Of a DNA stretch of 64,000 nt, positions 1 to 9,894 are shown piece after piece. Position numbers and translations under genes: made by a program. The notes beneath the pieces are model-generated. The model saw nothing but the letters and a program-made list of their open reading frames with translations. It did no database searches and had not been told where the DNA came from. Each line of letters starts with the position of its first letter. Positions within the stretch are counted from its first letter, which is position 1. Origin of the DNA: Tranzscheliella williamsii (lineage: Eukaryota; Basidiomycota; Ustilaginomycetes; Ustilaginales; Ustilaginaceae); assembly GCA_023212725.1 (NCBI GenBank), contig JALBYF010000002.1:248001-312000 (forward strand), written 5' to 3'.

Positions 1-249
1 AAGAGCGTCACCGCGTGGCCTTTCACCGCGTTCTGGAATTTCGTTGTTGAATTCACGATATCGACTGGCCGAAGAACCGCAAGCAACACATCCAACATCA
101 TCCTTGCATCACAAGAATAGTCGCAGGGTGTCACATTCCACCTCTGCAGAACGTTTGCTACAACACACCGTCACTCTCGGTCGGGACCCTTCAGTTCGGA
201 GCAAACACGGAAGCGGCCGTACCAAAGGGCTGGCATCCATCAGCCAAGC
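1..249. other. 5' flank of the first kinase gene, no gene seen
   Basis: This leading stretch contains only short frames opened by TTG and no recognisable protein. It most likely holds the promoter and leader of the kinase gene that begins at 250. A gene running in from the left edge cannot be excluded, but I see no coding signature. Confidence 0.5.
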
Positions 250-1694
250 ATGCCGTCGCTTCAGAGCTCATCGTCCGGCTTGCTCGGAGGCCTGCTGGAG
301 CGCGCGCAGGATGCCATCTTTGCTCTCTCGTCCTGCTTCCCTTGCATGCCCGAGACATCGGTTCTCAAACTCAATGGTCGCAACTTCCAGATCGTCAAGC
401 TGCTCGGCGAAGGTGGATTCAGCTTTGTCTATCTCGTAAAGGACCAGGAGTCGGGACGCCTCTTTGCACTCAAAAAGATCCGGTGTTCCTCCTATGGGGC
501 CGACTCGTTCCAGGAGGCCATGAAGGAGATCGAGGCCACAAAACGATTTCGATCTCCGTTCATCATCCCTATCTACGACAGCTGCGTGGTGCAGGATGAC
601 GCTGGGTCCGGTACGCTCTTTGGCAACCTCCCCTCGCAGGACCAGGACAGTGGTGGTGGCAGGGGGTCGGATGGCGGCAAAGTGATTTATCTCTTCTTGC
701 CGTTCTACGAAAAGGGGAATCTGCAGGATGCTATCAATGCGCATCTGGTCCGTGGCACCCGCTTCGGCGAGAGGGAGATGCTCCAGCTTTTCCTCGGCAC
801 TTGTAAGGCGGTCAAGGAGATGCACCAGTATCGGCTTCCCGACGTTGGCGCCACGCGAAACCGGCGCACCGATGCAGCTATTCCGCGTATGGAAATCACG
901 CCGCCTGACGATCCATTTGCCGACTCGCACACTGACGCTCACGATGAAGCACCTCTGATCTCTGGTTCAAACGACGCAGGCGCCCAGGCGTCTTACCCGC
1001 CCAAGCCGACACTGAACAAGGGCAAGGCGCGTGACTATGGCGCTAGCGACGCGGAAGAATTCGTCGCACAACCGGCCCTAGACGGCGGCATCGAGGCGGG
1101 CAAGGGCGGCGAGCACGTGCCCTACGCGCATCGCGACATCAAACCCGGCAATGTCATGGTGGCTGACGATGGCAGGACGCCGATACTGATGGACTTTGGC
1201 AGTACCATCAAGGCCCGCGTGATAATCAAGACAAGGCGGGATGCAGTGGCGCATCAGGTGCGTAGCTGCCGTGTTGGAGCTGTGTTCGCTGTGATATTGA
1301 GAATTCGCGCTGACGCTCTCTCGCTCCCCTCCGGCTCTAACAGGACATGGCTGCGGAGCGCTCGTCGATGCCGTACCGGGCGCCGGAACTGTTCGATGTA
1401 GCGACGGACGCGACGTTGACCGAGGCGGTGGACATCTGGTCGCTGGGCTGCCTGCTGTATGCGCTCGCCTATCTGCACTCGCCGTTCGAGACAACACAGA
1501 CCATCGAGCAGGGCGGCTCGATCGCCCTCGCCGTACTCAACGGATCGTACAAGATGCCGCTCAGCTCAGAGGATCCTTACTCGGAGAAGACGCGTGAGAT
1601 TATTAAGCGCTGCGTCGTCGTCAAGCCTGCTGAGCGCCCATCGATCGACCAGGTCATCGAGCTGACCGAAGCCGCGCTGCGTGGGCTCGAGTGA
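250..1694 (+). CDS. ENV7: Env7/STK16 (NAK-family) serine/threonine protein kinase, two exons
   Basis: CDS join(250..1257,1344..1694), 452 residues. The intron 1258..1343 has donor GTGCGT, a CTAAC branch site and a CAG acceptor; joining it restores the activation segment up to 'MPYRAPELF', the hallmark of the STK16/Env7 subfamily. Seen in the protein: glycine loop GEGGFSFV at 53-60, lysines 75/76 in 'FALKKI', HRD at 294-296, DFG at 315-317, and 'DIWSLGCLLYALAY' in the C-lobe. Cys29 and Cys32 before the kinase domain sit where Env7/STK16 proteins carry palmitoylated cysteines, so attachment to vacuole or Golgi membrane is likely by family knowledge. An insertion of about 100 low-complexity residues (about 196-290) separates helix D from the catalytic loop and is unusual. 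Family role: membrane fusion and trafficking control. The subfamily call is strong; the substrate is unknown. Confidence 0.9.
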
Positions 1695-1957
1695 CGCGCA
1701 CGCCCAACCCCGCAACAGAGACATTAGGACATTGTATAGCCATTTCGGACGTAGACCCAGCCCGACCGAAGGAAGACAAGCCCGTGAGAGGCGTGTCAAA
1801 CCCGCCTACTTGACTTACCAGAGGCTCAGAAACATGGTGGACACTGCGGGACAGCACGGCCGTGGAAGAGAGACGAGAAGTAAGGATGGCTGGATATACT
1901 GGTGTATGAGCTCGTACATGTACACATGCAGACATGGGCGATCGGGCGCAAGGCTGT

Positions 1958-3601
1958 TCACGCTGGCCGGTCTTTGGAGTCCGAGTCGTGGCTGGTGAGC
2001 TCGACGACGGGCTTGGCGTCAGCCGCGCTGTGGGTCTGAGCCTGCCTAGGGTGTATGCCGGATTTGGCGTCGTCGGGGACAGTGCCGAGCGGCCCGACGT
2101 AGTGCTTATTTCCCCATAGGAACCACCAGGCGGCGCTGAGAACGAAGAAAAAGGAGAAGACGACGGAGGCGTAGTTCATGGTCGCCGGTTCGACGGTGGC
2201 GGTGGTGGGCATGCAGAAAAGGATGGTAGCCAGGACGATCCAGACGAAAGTGATCGCGTTGATCAGGTAGCCGAACCGGCCGAGCGAGAAGGCGGCGCCG
2301 CGGAGCATGACGCGCCTGCGGAACATGGCGACCGCGATCGGGATGCCGTAGCTGATGCTGAGGCAGATGGTTGCGACGCCGGTGAACGCCGAGAACGCGG
2401 CGGTGTTGCCGAGATAGATGAGGCCGAGGAGCGAGACGACGACGGTGGACAGGATCAACGCGTTGAGCGGCAGGTCAAGCTTCTTGTTCACCCGGGACCA
2501 GTACTTGCTGCCGGGGATGGCGCCGTCGCGCGAGAAGGCCCAGGTGCAGCGCAGCGCGACGGTCAGTGACCCTATCCCGGCAAACGAGAAGACGCCGAGG
2601 AGGATAAAGAGCAGCCCAAAGCCGCCGCCCGCGGAGCCGGTTGCCAGCGAGAAGAGAACAGGGATGGGCTGACCCGCGGCGGTCGTAAGCAGGTCGGCGG
2701 CGTCCGGGGTCAGGACGAAGAGCACTGGGATCAGGTACACGAAGCCGGTGACGCTCGCGGCGATAACAGACCAGACAATCGCGCGCGGGACCTGCTTCTC
2801 GGGCTCGGCGACCTCCTCGCAAAGCGCCGCAACGGTCCCGTAGCCTGTGAGCGTGTAAGCGGCCTGGAGAAGGCCGACAAAGAATGCCCAGCCGTCCGGC
2901 CAGCCGCTGCTGTTCTCCCAGCCAGCAAACACAAAGTCGGCGTCCTTGCGTCCGTCTTTGGCGCGCACGAGAATGGTGATGGCGATGATAACTGTTCCGA
3001 TGGCGGTCCAGTAGAAGGAGAGCGTGTTGAGGCGGTCGAGGTAGTTGTACTTGACGCCGTACGCATTGACCACCGCGGCGATAAGCATGCAGGCCCAGAA
3101 GGTAAGGATTGTCTGCCACGGCTCCGGCGTCCACTCGTTGTTGCGGAACTGAGAGACAGCGGCCATGATCAGCTGGGCGCCGCCGAAGTTGATCGAGAGG
3201 CAAAGCGTCCAGTTGGCGACGAGGCTGACCCAGCCGACAATCCACGAGGTGAGCGGTGCCCACTTCTTGGTGGACACGAACGCCGCCCAGACATAGACGC
3301 CGCCGGACGAAGGATACATGGAGCAGAGCTCTGCCAAGCTTGCGGCCATGCAGAGCGAGATGAGCGAGACCACGAGCCAGCCGTACAAGATCGTGATGGG
3401 CCCGCCGCACGTCAGCGCGATGGAGAACGCCGTGCTCAGCCCGAACGGTGCAGCGATGATCGAGAAACTGAGCCCCAGGATGGTCATCATGCTCAGATTG
3501 CGCTTCAGCTCAGCATCGTACCCCATCGACGCCAGCCGCGCATCTGCGCCCACCGCCGAGCTGATGGAGTGGACGCTGGTGAGCTGCTTGTCGGCACTCA
3601 T
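1958..3601 (-). CDS. APC-family amino acid/GABA/choline permease
   Basis: A 547-residue, intron-free integral membrane protein with about 12 hydrophobic segments and hydrophilic ends. The opening pattern (polar N-terminus, then 'LKRNLSMMTILGLSFSI') and the later 'SSGGVYVWAAF' and 'GYGTVAALCEEVAEP' motifs are typical of the fungal amino acid/choline transporter branch (Uga4, Hnm1, Bat1 relatives). It would import GABA, choline or another amino compound by proton symport at the plasma or vacuolar membrane. It is convergent with the kinase gene (263 nt apart) and divergent from the thioesterase gene. A second permease of the same broad family lies at 16189-17877. The family is secure; the substrate cannot be read from sequence. 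Confidence 0.9.
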   Translation of the reverse strand: MSADKQLTSVHSISSAVGADARLASMGYDAELKRNLSMMTILGLSFSIIAAPFGLSTAFSIALTCGGPITILYGWLVVSLISLCMAASLAELCSMYPSSGGVYVWAAFVSTKKWAPLTSWIVGWVSLVANWTLCLSINFGGAQLIMAAVSQFRNNEWTPEPWQTILTFWACMLIAAVVNAYGVKYNYLDRLNTLSFYWTAIGTVIIAITILVRAKDGRKDADFVFAGWENSSGWPDGWAFFVGLLQAAYTLTGYGTVAALCEEVAEPEKQVPRAIVWSVIAASVTGFVYLIPVLFVLTPDAADLLTTAAGQPIPVLFSLATGSAGGGFGLLFILLGVFSFAGIGSLTVALRCTWAFSRDGAIPGSKYWSRVNKKLDLPLNALILSTVVVSLLGLIYLGNTAAFSAFTGVATICLSISYGIPIAVAMFRRRVMLRGAAFSLGRFGYLINAITFVWIVLATILFCMPTTATVEPATMNYASVVFSFFFVLSAAWWFLWGNKHYVGPLGTVPDDAKSGIHPRQAQTHSAADAKPVVELTSHDSDSKDRPA

Positions 3602-4532
3602 CTTGATCTGGCCATGCGAATGCGTTCAGTCGAGAGGATGCTAAGCTGTATGGATGGAACGCTGCCAACACTACCAACAGGACCGACGGCAAAAGGAAAT
3701 AGGACGCGGGAGACAAGCTAGACTCAAGTCCAGAAGAGCACAGATAAAGGCCGGTAAGTAGATCGAGGCGCGGGACGGAGAAGCGGCGCTGAGGACTGGT
3801 CGGCGGAATCGAAGTCCGAGGCAGTGGCACGCGGCCAAGGCCACGGCCACGAGCGCGGGCAATGGGCGCTTATCTTTCTCGATAACAGGGTTCGAAAGCA
3901 AGTGCACCAGCTCCCGTATCAATCTGGTCAGGCGGACTTCTTCCCACGCACTCGCCTTTGCAACTCGCCTTTGCGGCGACACAGCGGCGGGATGAGCAAA
4001 TTGCGCGTTAGTCGGCCCGACTCGCACGAGCTCTTCCATCTTGCCGCCCCACGCGCTGTTTTAGCCCGTCAGTCTCAGACCAGCATACAACCCCTAGACC
4101 ATGGCCGTGCGGTTACCGGCATCGTTCTATCTCCTATGGCGGCGGCTACACAAGCGGCAAACGACTCAATGCCAGCTATCTGTCAGCTATCTGGGCTGCA
4201 AGATACGAGAGGGACAGACAGAAATGCATCATGCAGGCGACTGCAAGCTAGACGCTTTGGCGTACGATACGGCCAACCATGAAGCGTACGACACGGCCAA
4301 CAGGAAAGCGGCCACCTGACTACTCTGCAGGCTGCAATAATATCCATGTTAGAGCGAAGAAGAGTGTACCCTTTTCTTTCGATCTTACACGCAGCAATTC
4401 CCAGCGCTTCTGAACGCAGCGGGACTCGGCACTCGGCGTCGGTGATGACCTTGACGGCAACCATCAACGGACCCTGCGTCCTCCTCGCTCGCACACAGCA
4501 CGGGGCGCTATCACCCAGCAGCAACGTCGCCA
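3602..4532. other. Divergent intergenic region with a small tandem duplication
   Basis: About 930 bases between the permease (-) and thioesterase (+) starts. The frames here do not resemble proteins. It should carry both promoters. The only clear structure is an imperfect 24-base tandem duplication at 4260-4307. Confidence 0.6.
4260..4307. repeat. Imperfect 24-bp tandem duplication
   Basis: Two adjacent copies begin GCGTACGATACGGCCAAC (4260) and GCGTACGACACGGCCAAC (4284), differing by one base over these 18 positions. They lie about 225 nt upstream of the thioesterase ATG. This may be a small slippage event or a duplicated regulatory site. Confidence 0.7.
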
Positions 4533-6692
4533 ATGTCTGCTGTAGGTGGCAACAGCATCTTGAAGGACGTTGGCGCACCGCAGCTGTATACAGCGGGCAT
4601 CGCCAGCGCCGCGGTCGCCTTGTTCGCCTTGTCCAGCTACAATGTCGTAGCGGCACACATCAGGGCCACTTGGGGACGGTCCGCCACGTCCTCCTCGTCG
4701 CGGAGCCAGGACTCATCTCGCGCCTCGCGTTCTTCAAGCGATGCACCGCATAGCAGTACCGTGCAGGGAGTCGTTAGCAAGGACACACGGACCGAAAGAG
4801 GGAAGACGACGGAGGAGAGCACGGTTCAGGTGACTTATCCTACCACCCTCGAGATGTGCGACAATGCCTTCCACTCGTGTTTATCCCTTGCCAACCGCCG
4901 CCCTTCAGCTCCGTACAACCTCCACGAAATCCTGCCCAAGATCCGTGCAGGCGCCCTTCTCAAGCTCATCGACGTCATTGCGGGTGTTTCAGCGCGCAAG
5001 CACGCCGAGCTTGGCTGCGTCACCATCAGCGTCGATTCGGTCCTTCTCCTGGCACCGATCTACCTGGGCGACCTCGTCCATCTGTCGGCTTCGGTGAACC
5101 GCGCGTGGGGTAGCAGCTTAGAGGTCGGCGTCCGTGTCGTCAAGGAAGACCCCAGAACGGGCTCCAGAGAGTACGTCAGCCATGCGTACATGACCTTTGT
5201 CGCCATCTCTTCGCCTTCTCCGGCAGCAGCTGTGGGCGGCAATCCCCCGGCGCGTGTCAGGCTAGCCTCGCGACCGTCCATTTCGCCCCCTTCTCTGCTC
5301 GCCAAAGCTCTGCACTGGGTCAACGGCCTTGCAGAGCAGCCCAAAGCACCTAAGCCGCAGCTGCAGCCGCTGCTGCCCAAGACGCCTCTGGAGGCACGTC
5401 GACATATCCTGGCGGGCCGACGACGAGCTACGAGGATAGCAAATGCCCAAAAAGGGGAAGCCAGAGATGGCGTCTCTACCAAAGTCAAGAAAAGGCTCAA
5501 AGAGGAAGTGCAGCAAATCGCAAGGACAGGCGGCCGGTGGAAGGGGCCCGCAGAGTCGCAGAGCGGCGCCAGCTGGACTCCGGGCCGGCTAACGATCGGA
5601 CCAGAGGATCTGATCTCCTCCGTGGGCACCGACGTGTCGGCCCTCCCGGGTGCCAAGAGCTCGCAGGAGCTAGAGCTGGAAGCGCTGGAACTCGAATTCG
5701 TCGTACAAGCGTACATGTCCAAAGACCCGTCTGTCACCGTCAAGGAGGACCAAGGCGTGGTGGAGATCAATCTCTCTGGCGATAGCCCGATCCGGCATCC
5801 ACTCGACATCGTCCAACGGCTTGCACAACAGCTCGAGCAGGACGCAACCCATCCACCGGAGACCAGCACGGCTCTCTTCGGCCACCAAATCCCTGAGACG
5901 GGCGCTGTGCCGCTCCCGTCGCCGAGTGCTCAGGAAGCGCCTTCTTTCCCGCTAATGACGAATAGGGCCACGGAGATCGCAATCGGCCCGCCGCGCCGCC
6001 AAGCACGCAGAAGGTCCATCTTTTCGCCGTTAAAGCCCGCGCAGGAACGCGAAGGCGATACGGACGCCGACCAGTCCGGGGCGGGCACTCCGGTCAAGAT
6101 GGACGCGTCTGAGGCGCTGGCGCCGCGGCCGCGGACGTTGGCGGCGGAGGCCAGGCCGATCAAGGTGGCAAAGACGGTGGTGCGCACGGTGCACCTGGTC
6201 TTCCCCGAGCACACCAACTCAGTCGGGGTGCTGTTCGGCGGGCAGCTGATGGACTGGATGGAGGAGGCGGCGCTGCTGTCGGTGCGGCATGTCGGGCGCG
6301 GGCGGCGGTGGGGGACGGTCTCACTGGACGGCCTCGAGTTCGAGCAGGCTGTCGCGGTCGGCGAGAGCATGACTTTCACCGCCGTTGTCATCCGCACCTT
6401 TGTTCAGTCGTGCGAGGTGTATGTGCTCGCCGAGGCCGAGTCGCCCAACGGCACGCGGCGCATCACCAACGACGCCCTCTTTACGCTCGCCTTCCCACTG
6501 GACGACGCGGACATCCCCGCGTCGCCTCCCCCGGAACCCACCCAGCAAAGCCGCCGCTCGCAGCTGCTGCGCCAAGTAGAGATGCCGTCCGGCTCGGCCC
6601 TGTCCACCTTCGCTGACGTCGCGGTCAAGCGCAGGCAAGGCCGTCTTGAACTCAAGCAGATGCTGACCCGCATCTACTCGCATCCCGGCTGA
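4533..6692 (+). CDS. Double-hotdog acyl-CoA thioesterase (ACOT type) with N-terminal membrane segment
   Basis: 719 residues, no intron. A hydrophobic segment at about 21-41 suggests a membrane anchor or targeting signal. Hotdog domain 1 spans about 100-230 ('KLIDVIAGVSARKH...LGDLVHLSASVNRAWGSS'). Hotdog domain 2 spans about 545-660 and carries the acyl-CoA thioesterase signature 'HTNSVGVLFGGQLMDWMEEA'. The two are separated by an unusually long, low-complexity linker of about 310 residues; standard double-hotdog ACOTs have short linkers. Expected reaction: hydrolysis of acyl-CoA to free fatty acid and CoA, in mitochondria or peroxisome. The start ATG at 4533 is the first one upstream of conserved sequence. 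Assignment to the ACOT family is firm; chain-length preference is unknown. Confidence 0.88.
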   Translation: MSAVGGNSILKDVGAPQLYTAGIASAAVALFALSSYNVVAAHIRATWGRSATSSSSRSQDSSRASRSSSDAPHSSTVQGVVSKDTRTERGKTTEESTVQVTYPTTLEMCDNAFHSCLSLANRRPSAPYNLHEILPKIRAGALLKLIDVIAGVSARKHAELGCVTISVDSVLLLAPIYLGDLVHLSASVNRAWGSSLEVGVRVVKEDPRTGSREYVSHAYMTFVAISSPSPAAAVGGNPPARVRLASRPSISPPSLLAKALHWVNGLAEQPKAPKPQLQPLLPKTPLEARRHILAGRRRATRIANAQKGEARDGVSTKVKKRLKEEVQQIARTGGRWKGPAESQSGASWTPGRLTIGPEDLISSVGTDVSALPGAKSSQELELEALELEFVVQAYMSKDPSVTVKEDQGVVEINLSGDSPIRHPLDIVQRLAQQLEQDATHPPETSTALFGHQIPETGAVPLPSPSAQEAPSFPLMTNRATEIAIGPPRRQARRRSIFSPLKPAQEREGDTDADQSGAGTPVKMDASEALAPRPRTLAAEARPIKVAKTVVRTVHLVFPEHTNSVGVLFGGQLMDWMEEAALLSVRHVGRGRRWGTVSLDGLEFEQAVAVGESMTFTAVVIRTFVQSCEVYVLAEAESPNGTRRITNDALFTLAFPLDDADIPASPPPEPTQQSRRSQLLRQVEMPSGSALSTFADVAVKRRQGRLELKQMLTRIYSHPG

Positions 6693-7186
6693 GCCCTTCC
6701 TCACGCGTCCGTACCGCGCAAACGCACAGAGCAATTGTATCAGCGCTATCCTACATGCATCGTGCATAGGCGGGGAATACCATTGAGCATTCGAACCGCT
6801 TCCGCGCCTGTGCACCATGCGTGTCCTCCCCAGCCGCCCGCTGTGACTCGACGGTGACCAGCCGTGTGCGGTGGACTTGTCGGGACCCGGGTTTGTGCCA
6901 TGACTCACCGCGCTTGAACGGAAGTGGGAGTTATACTTCGGCTTCCAGAAGTCCGACTTCCGTGGTTTCTGTCGAGTGCCACAGAGCTCATCATAGCGCA
7001 ATACAGATACGGCCATTCTTGCCGCTGCCAACACCGCCGCGGTCCAACATCCAGTGACTCCACCGCTGGACGATGCTGTACGGAAGCTCAGCTATACAGG
7101 CTCCTGCCTCAATCCACCTATATAGGCTTGTGGCTCCTCGGCGGAGCTCGACCGGGCATGTGCGCTGCTAACGCTTCCTCGCCGCT
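6693..7186. other. Intergenic region, promoter of the ABC-F gene
   Basis: 494 bases between two + strand genes, holding the thioesterase 3' end and the ABC-F promoter. I see a TATA-like element at 7119 and no convincing coding sequence. Confidence 0.6.
7119..7126 (+). promoter_or_regulatory. TATA-like element of the ABC-F gene
   Basis: TATATAGG stands 61 nt before the ATG at 7187, a normal distance for a fungal TATA box in otherwise GC-rich DNA. Confidence 0.55.
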
Positions 7187-9769
7187 ATGCTAGCTGACAT
7201 TGCGCATCTGCTGGAGACGATCCCGGCCGCCGTTGTGGCGACCACCAAGGCGCTCAGGACGTATCCCAACCTTGAAGCAGTGCTGCAGGAGTATGCAGCG
7301 GCTGCTGCGGACACGGCTGGCGAGGCCGGCGCGTCGCTCGAGAAGAAGCTGCGGCCCATCCTGACCGATGCCGGTGTGGGCAAGAAGGCCGTGCTCGAGA
7401 CCGTCGGCGCGTGCCAGGCTGCCGCTGCGTTGCACGCATGCACCGCCGACCCAGCGGCCGCCCCCACGGCCACCTCCAAGGCCGCCTCGATAGCAGCCGC
7501 GCCAGAAGGCGCACCTTGTCCAGACGAGCCCGGTGGTGTCGGCGCCGAAGAGGCGCGGCACGGAAAGAAGGGGCGGAAGGCGGAGCGGCCCGCGAAGGCG
7601 ATGGCGGTAGCGAAGAAGGCGGGCGGGTCGGACGAGGAGCTGGCGCAGGCGGTGGATGCAGAGTTGTACTTAGGCGAGCGGGACCCGAAGGTGCGGCTGA
7701 TCCATTCGACGTCGCAGGAGTCGCGCTTCCACGCGGACTGCACCGAGACGGGGTCGCTGGAGGTGGATCTGCAGAAGGTGACGCTGGCGCTGTCGGGGCG
7801 CGAGCTGCTGAGCGACGCGCATCTGCGGCTCAAGGCGGGCGTGCACTACGGGCTGGTGGGCCGCAACGGCACGGGCAAGTCGACGCTGCTCGCCGCTCTC
7901 GGCCAGAAGCTGATCCCGGGCCTGCCGCGCAACATGAAGATCCTCTATGTCAGCCAACTCACCGCTGCGCGTGCCGCCGACGACGACCCGGCCGCGTCCG
8001 TACTGGAGGTGGTCGTCCGCAGCGATGCCGAGCGTACCCGCGCCGTCGACGAGGCGGCGCTGCTGAGTAGCGTGCTCGACGGCCAGAAGGAGGCGGCCAT
8101 CCGCGACGCCGTGCTCAGCCTCGAGCTGCAGCGCGCCAAGGAGCGGCTCCAGGAGGCGCGCAAGATCGCCGCCAAGTGGTCGGGCGCGCGCGGCCACGGC
8201 GCGCGCAAGGATCTCATCGCAGCGGAGCGCCAGTACCAAACGGCACAGCAGCAGATGGCCTCTCCGCCAGCGTTGGATCAGCGCGGCGCCGACGCTGGAC
8301 GCTGGGCCGCCGAGGCGGGCCAGCGGCTGCTCGCGTGCCAGACGCTCCTGGAGGAGTCGCAGGCCGCATCGACAGAGGCGCGCGCGCGAACCATCCTCCG
8401 CGGCCTCGGCTTCGCACCCGACCGCATTGCCGCACCCTACCACGCGCTCTCGGGCGGCTGGCGCAGCCGCGCATCGCTCGCCTCGGCGCTCCTGCAGCCC
8501 GCCCACCTGCTCCTGCTCGACGAGCCGATCAACTACCTCGACCTCCCCGCCGTCCTCTTTGTCCAGCACTACATCAAGGCCATCCCGCACGCCGTCGTCA
8601 CCGTCTCGCACGACCGCGAGTTCCTCGACGCCATCGCCGACCAGCTCATCCTGCTGCGCAACCACCAGCTGACCTACTTTGACGGCAACCTCACCGCCTA
8701 CGAGCACGAGTCGCGCCAGGCGCGCCTCCACGCGCTCAAGCAGCAGCAGGCGCTCGACAAGAAGAAGGCCGCCGTGCAAAAGTCCATCGCCGATGCCGCC
8801 AAGGCCGCCAAGAAGTCCGGCGACGACAACAAGCTGCGCATGGTCAAGTCGCGCCAGCGCAAGCTAGATGAGCGGTGGGGGGTCGAGGTGAACAGCAAGG
8901 GCCACCGATTCAAGCTGAACCGCGATCTGGGGGGCTACCACCTGACTTCGCGCGCGGGTGCCGAGGTTGGCGAGCTGGACGCGGCGGTGCGCTTCTCGTT
9001 TCCCGGGCCGGAGGCGCTGCGGTTTCCGGGGAGCCTGGTGCATATGGAGGCGGTGACGTTGGGGTATGCGGGGGTGGCGGTGGTGGGGGGGGTTACACTG
9101 ACGGTGGGGGCAGGCGAGCGGGTGGCGGTGGTGGGGCCGAACGGGCACGGCAAGACGACGCTGGTGAATGCGCTGGTGGCGGGGGCGGGGGTGATGGCGG
9201 GGGTTGTCGAGCGGCATCCGCGCGCGCGCGTGGGCGTGTATGCGCAGCATACGCTGGAGCTGTTGGCGCAGCAGCCGGTCACCGCGCTGGCGCACTTTGC
9301 CGCGCGCTACCCGGATGCCGCGCCCGCGCAGGTGCGCGCGCTGCTCGCCCAGCTCGGCCTGCACGGCCGCACCGCCGACGCGATCCCCCTCACCGCCCTC
9401 AGCGGCGGCCAGCTCGTCCGCCTCGGCCTCGCCGAACTCATGTGGCCCCGCCCCCACCTCGTCCTCCTCGACGAAGTCACCACCCACCTCGACGCCGACT
9501 CCATCCACGCCCTCGTCGACGCCCTCCGCGCCTACCCCGGCGCCCTCCTCCTCGTCAGCCACGACCGCTACGCCGTCAAACACATCATCGATCGCACCCC
9601 CACCCCCCTCCACTACGAAGACCACGCTGACACCCACACTTCCCCCACGGCCGAGCCCGCTCAACCCGGCCGCACCTACCTCCTCGAGCACGGCACCCTC
9701 CGCCTCCTGCCCGGCGGCATGGACGAGTACACGGACCAGGTAACCGCCCAGCTCGCCACATGCACCTAG
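7187..9769 (+). CDS. ABC-F type twin-ATPase (GCN20/ABCF3-like), soluble
   Basis: 860 residues with no membrane segments. It has two ABC cassettes. Cassette 1: Walker A GRNGTGKST at about 225, signature LSGGWRSR at about 421, Walker B LLLLDEPINYLD at about 443, then a switch His in VSHDRE. Cassette 2: Walker A GPNGHGKTT at about 650, signature LSGGQLVR at about 738, Walker B LVLLDEVTTHLD at about 759, then VSHDRY. A lysine-rich linker separates the cassettes. The alanine-rich N-terminus (1-215) is weakly reminiscent of the GCN20/ABCF3 N-terminal domain. ABC-F proteins act on ribosomes or in translation control rather than in transport. Wobble positions alternate between G-rich and C-rich blocks twice, once per cassette. 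The exact ABC-F subfamily is uncertain. Confidence 0.87.
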   Translation: MLADIAHLLETIPAAVVATTKALRTYPNLEAVLQEYAAAAADTAGEAGASLEKKLRPILTDAGVGKKAVLETVGACQAAAALHACTADPAAAPTATSKAASIAAAPEGAPCPDEPGGVGAEEARHGKKGRKAERPAKAMAVAKKAGGSDEELAQAVDAELYLGERDPKVRLIHSTSQESRFHADCTETGSLEVDLQKVTLALSGRELLSDAHLRLKAGVHYGLVGRNGTGKSTLLAALGQKLIPGLPRNMKILYVSQLTAARAADDDPAASVLEVVVRSDAERTRAVDEAALLSSVLDGQKEAAIRDAVLSLELQRAKERLQEARKIAAKWSGARGHGARKDLIAAERQYQTAQQQMASPPALDQRGADAGRWAAEAGQRLLACQTLLEESQAASTEARARTILRGLGFAPDRIAAPYHALSGGWRSRASLASALLQPAHLLLLDEPINYLDLPAVLFVQHYIKAIPHAVVTVSHDREFLDAIADQLILLRNHQLTYFDGNLTAYEHESRQARLHALKQQQALDKKKAAVQKSIADAAKAAKKSGDDNKLRMVKSRQRKLDERWGVEVNSKGHRFKLNRDLGGYHLTSRAGAEVGELDAAVRFSFPGPEALRFPGSLVHMEAVTLGYAGVAVVGGVTLTVGAGERVAVVGPNGHGKTTLVNALVAGAGVMAGVVERHPRARVGVYAQHTLELLAQQPVTALAHFAARYPDAAPAQVRALLAQLGLHGRTADAIPLTALSGGQLVRLGLAELMWPRPHLVLLDEVTTHLDADSIHALVDALRAYPGALLLVSHDRYAVKHIIDRTPTPLHYEDHADTHTSPTAEPAQPGRTYLLEHGTLRLLPGGMDEYTDQVTAQLATCT

Positions 9770-9894
9770 CACAGTACCCAGTGCAAGATAACAGTAGGAA
9801 CGAATGCAAAGTAACAGTGACTTGTGCGCGATCGTGGTTGGCAGGCGGGCGTGGTGAAGAGCGTGCTAAGCCGGTTCGGCGGAAGGGACGCACG

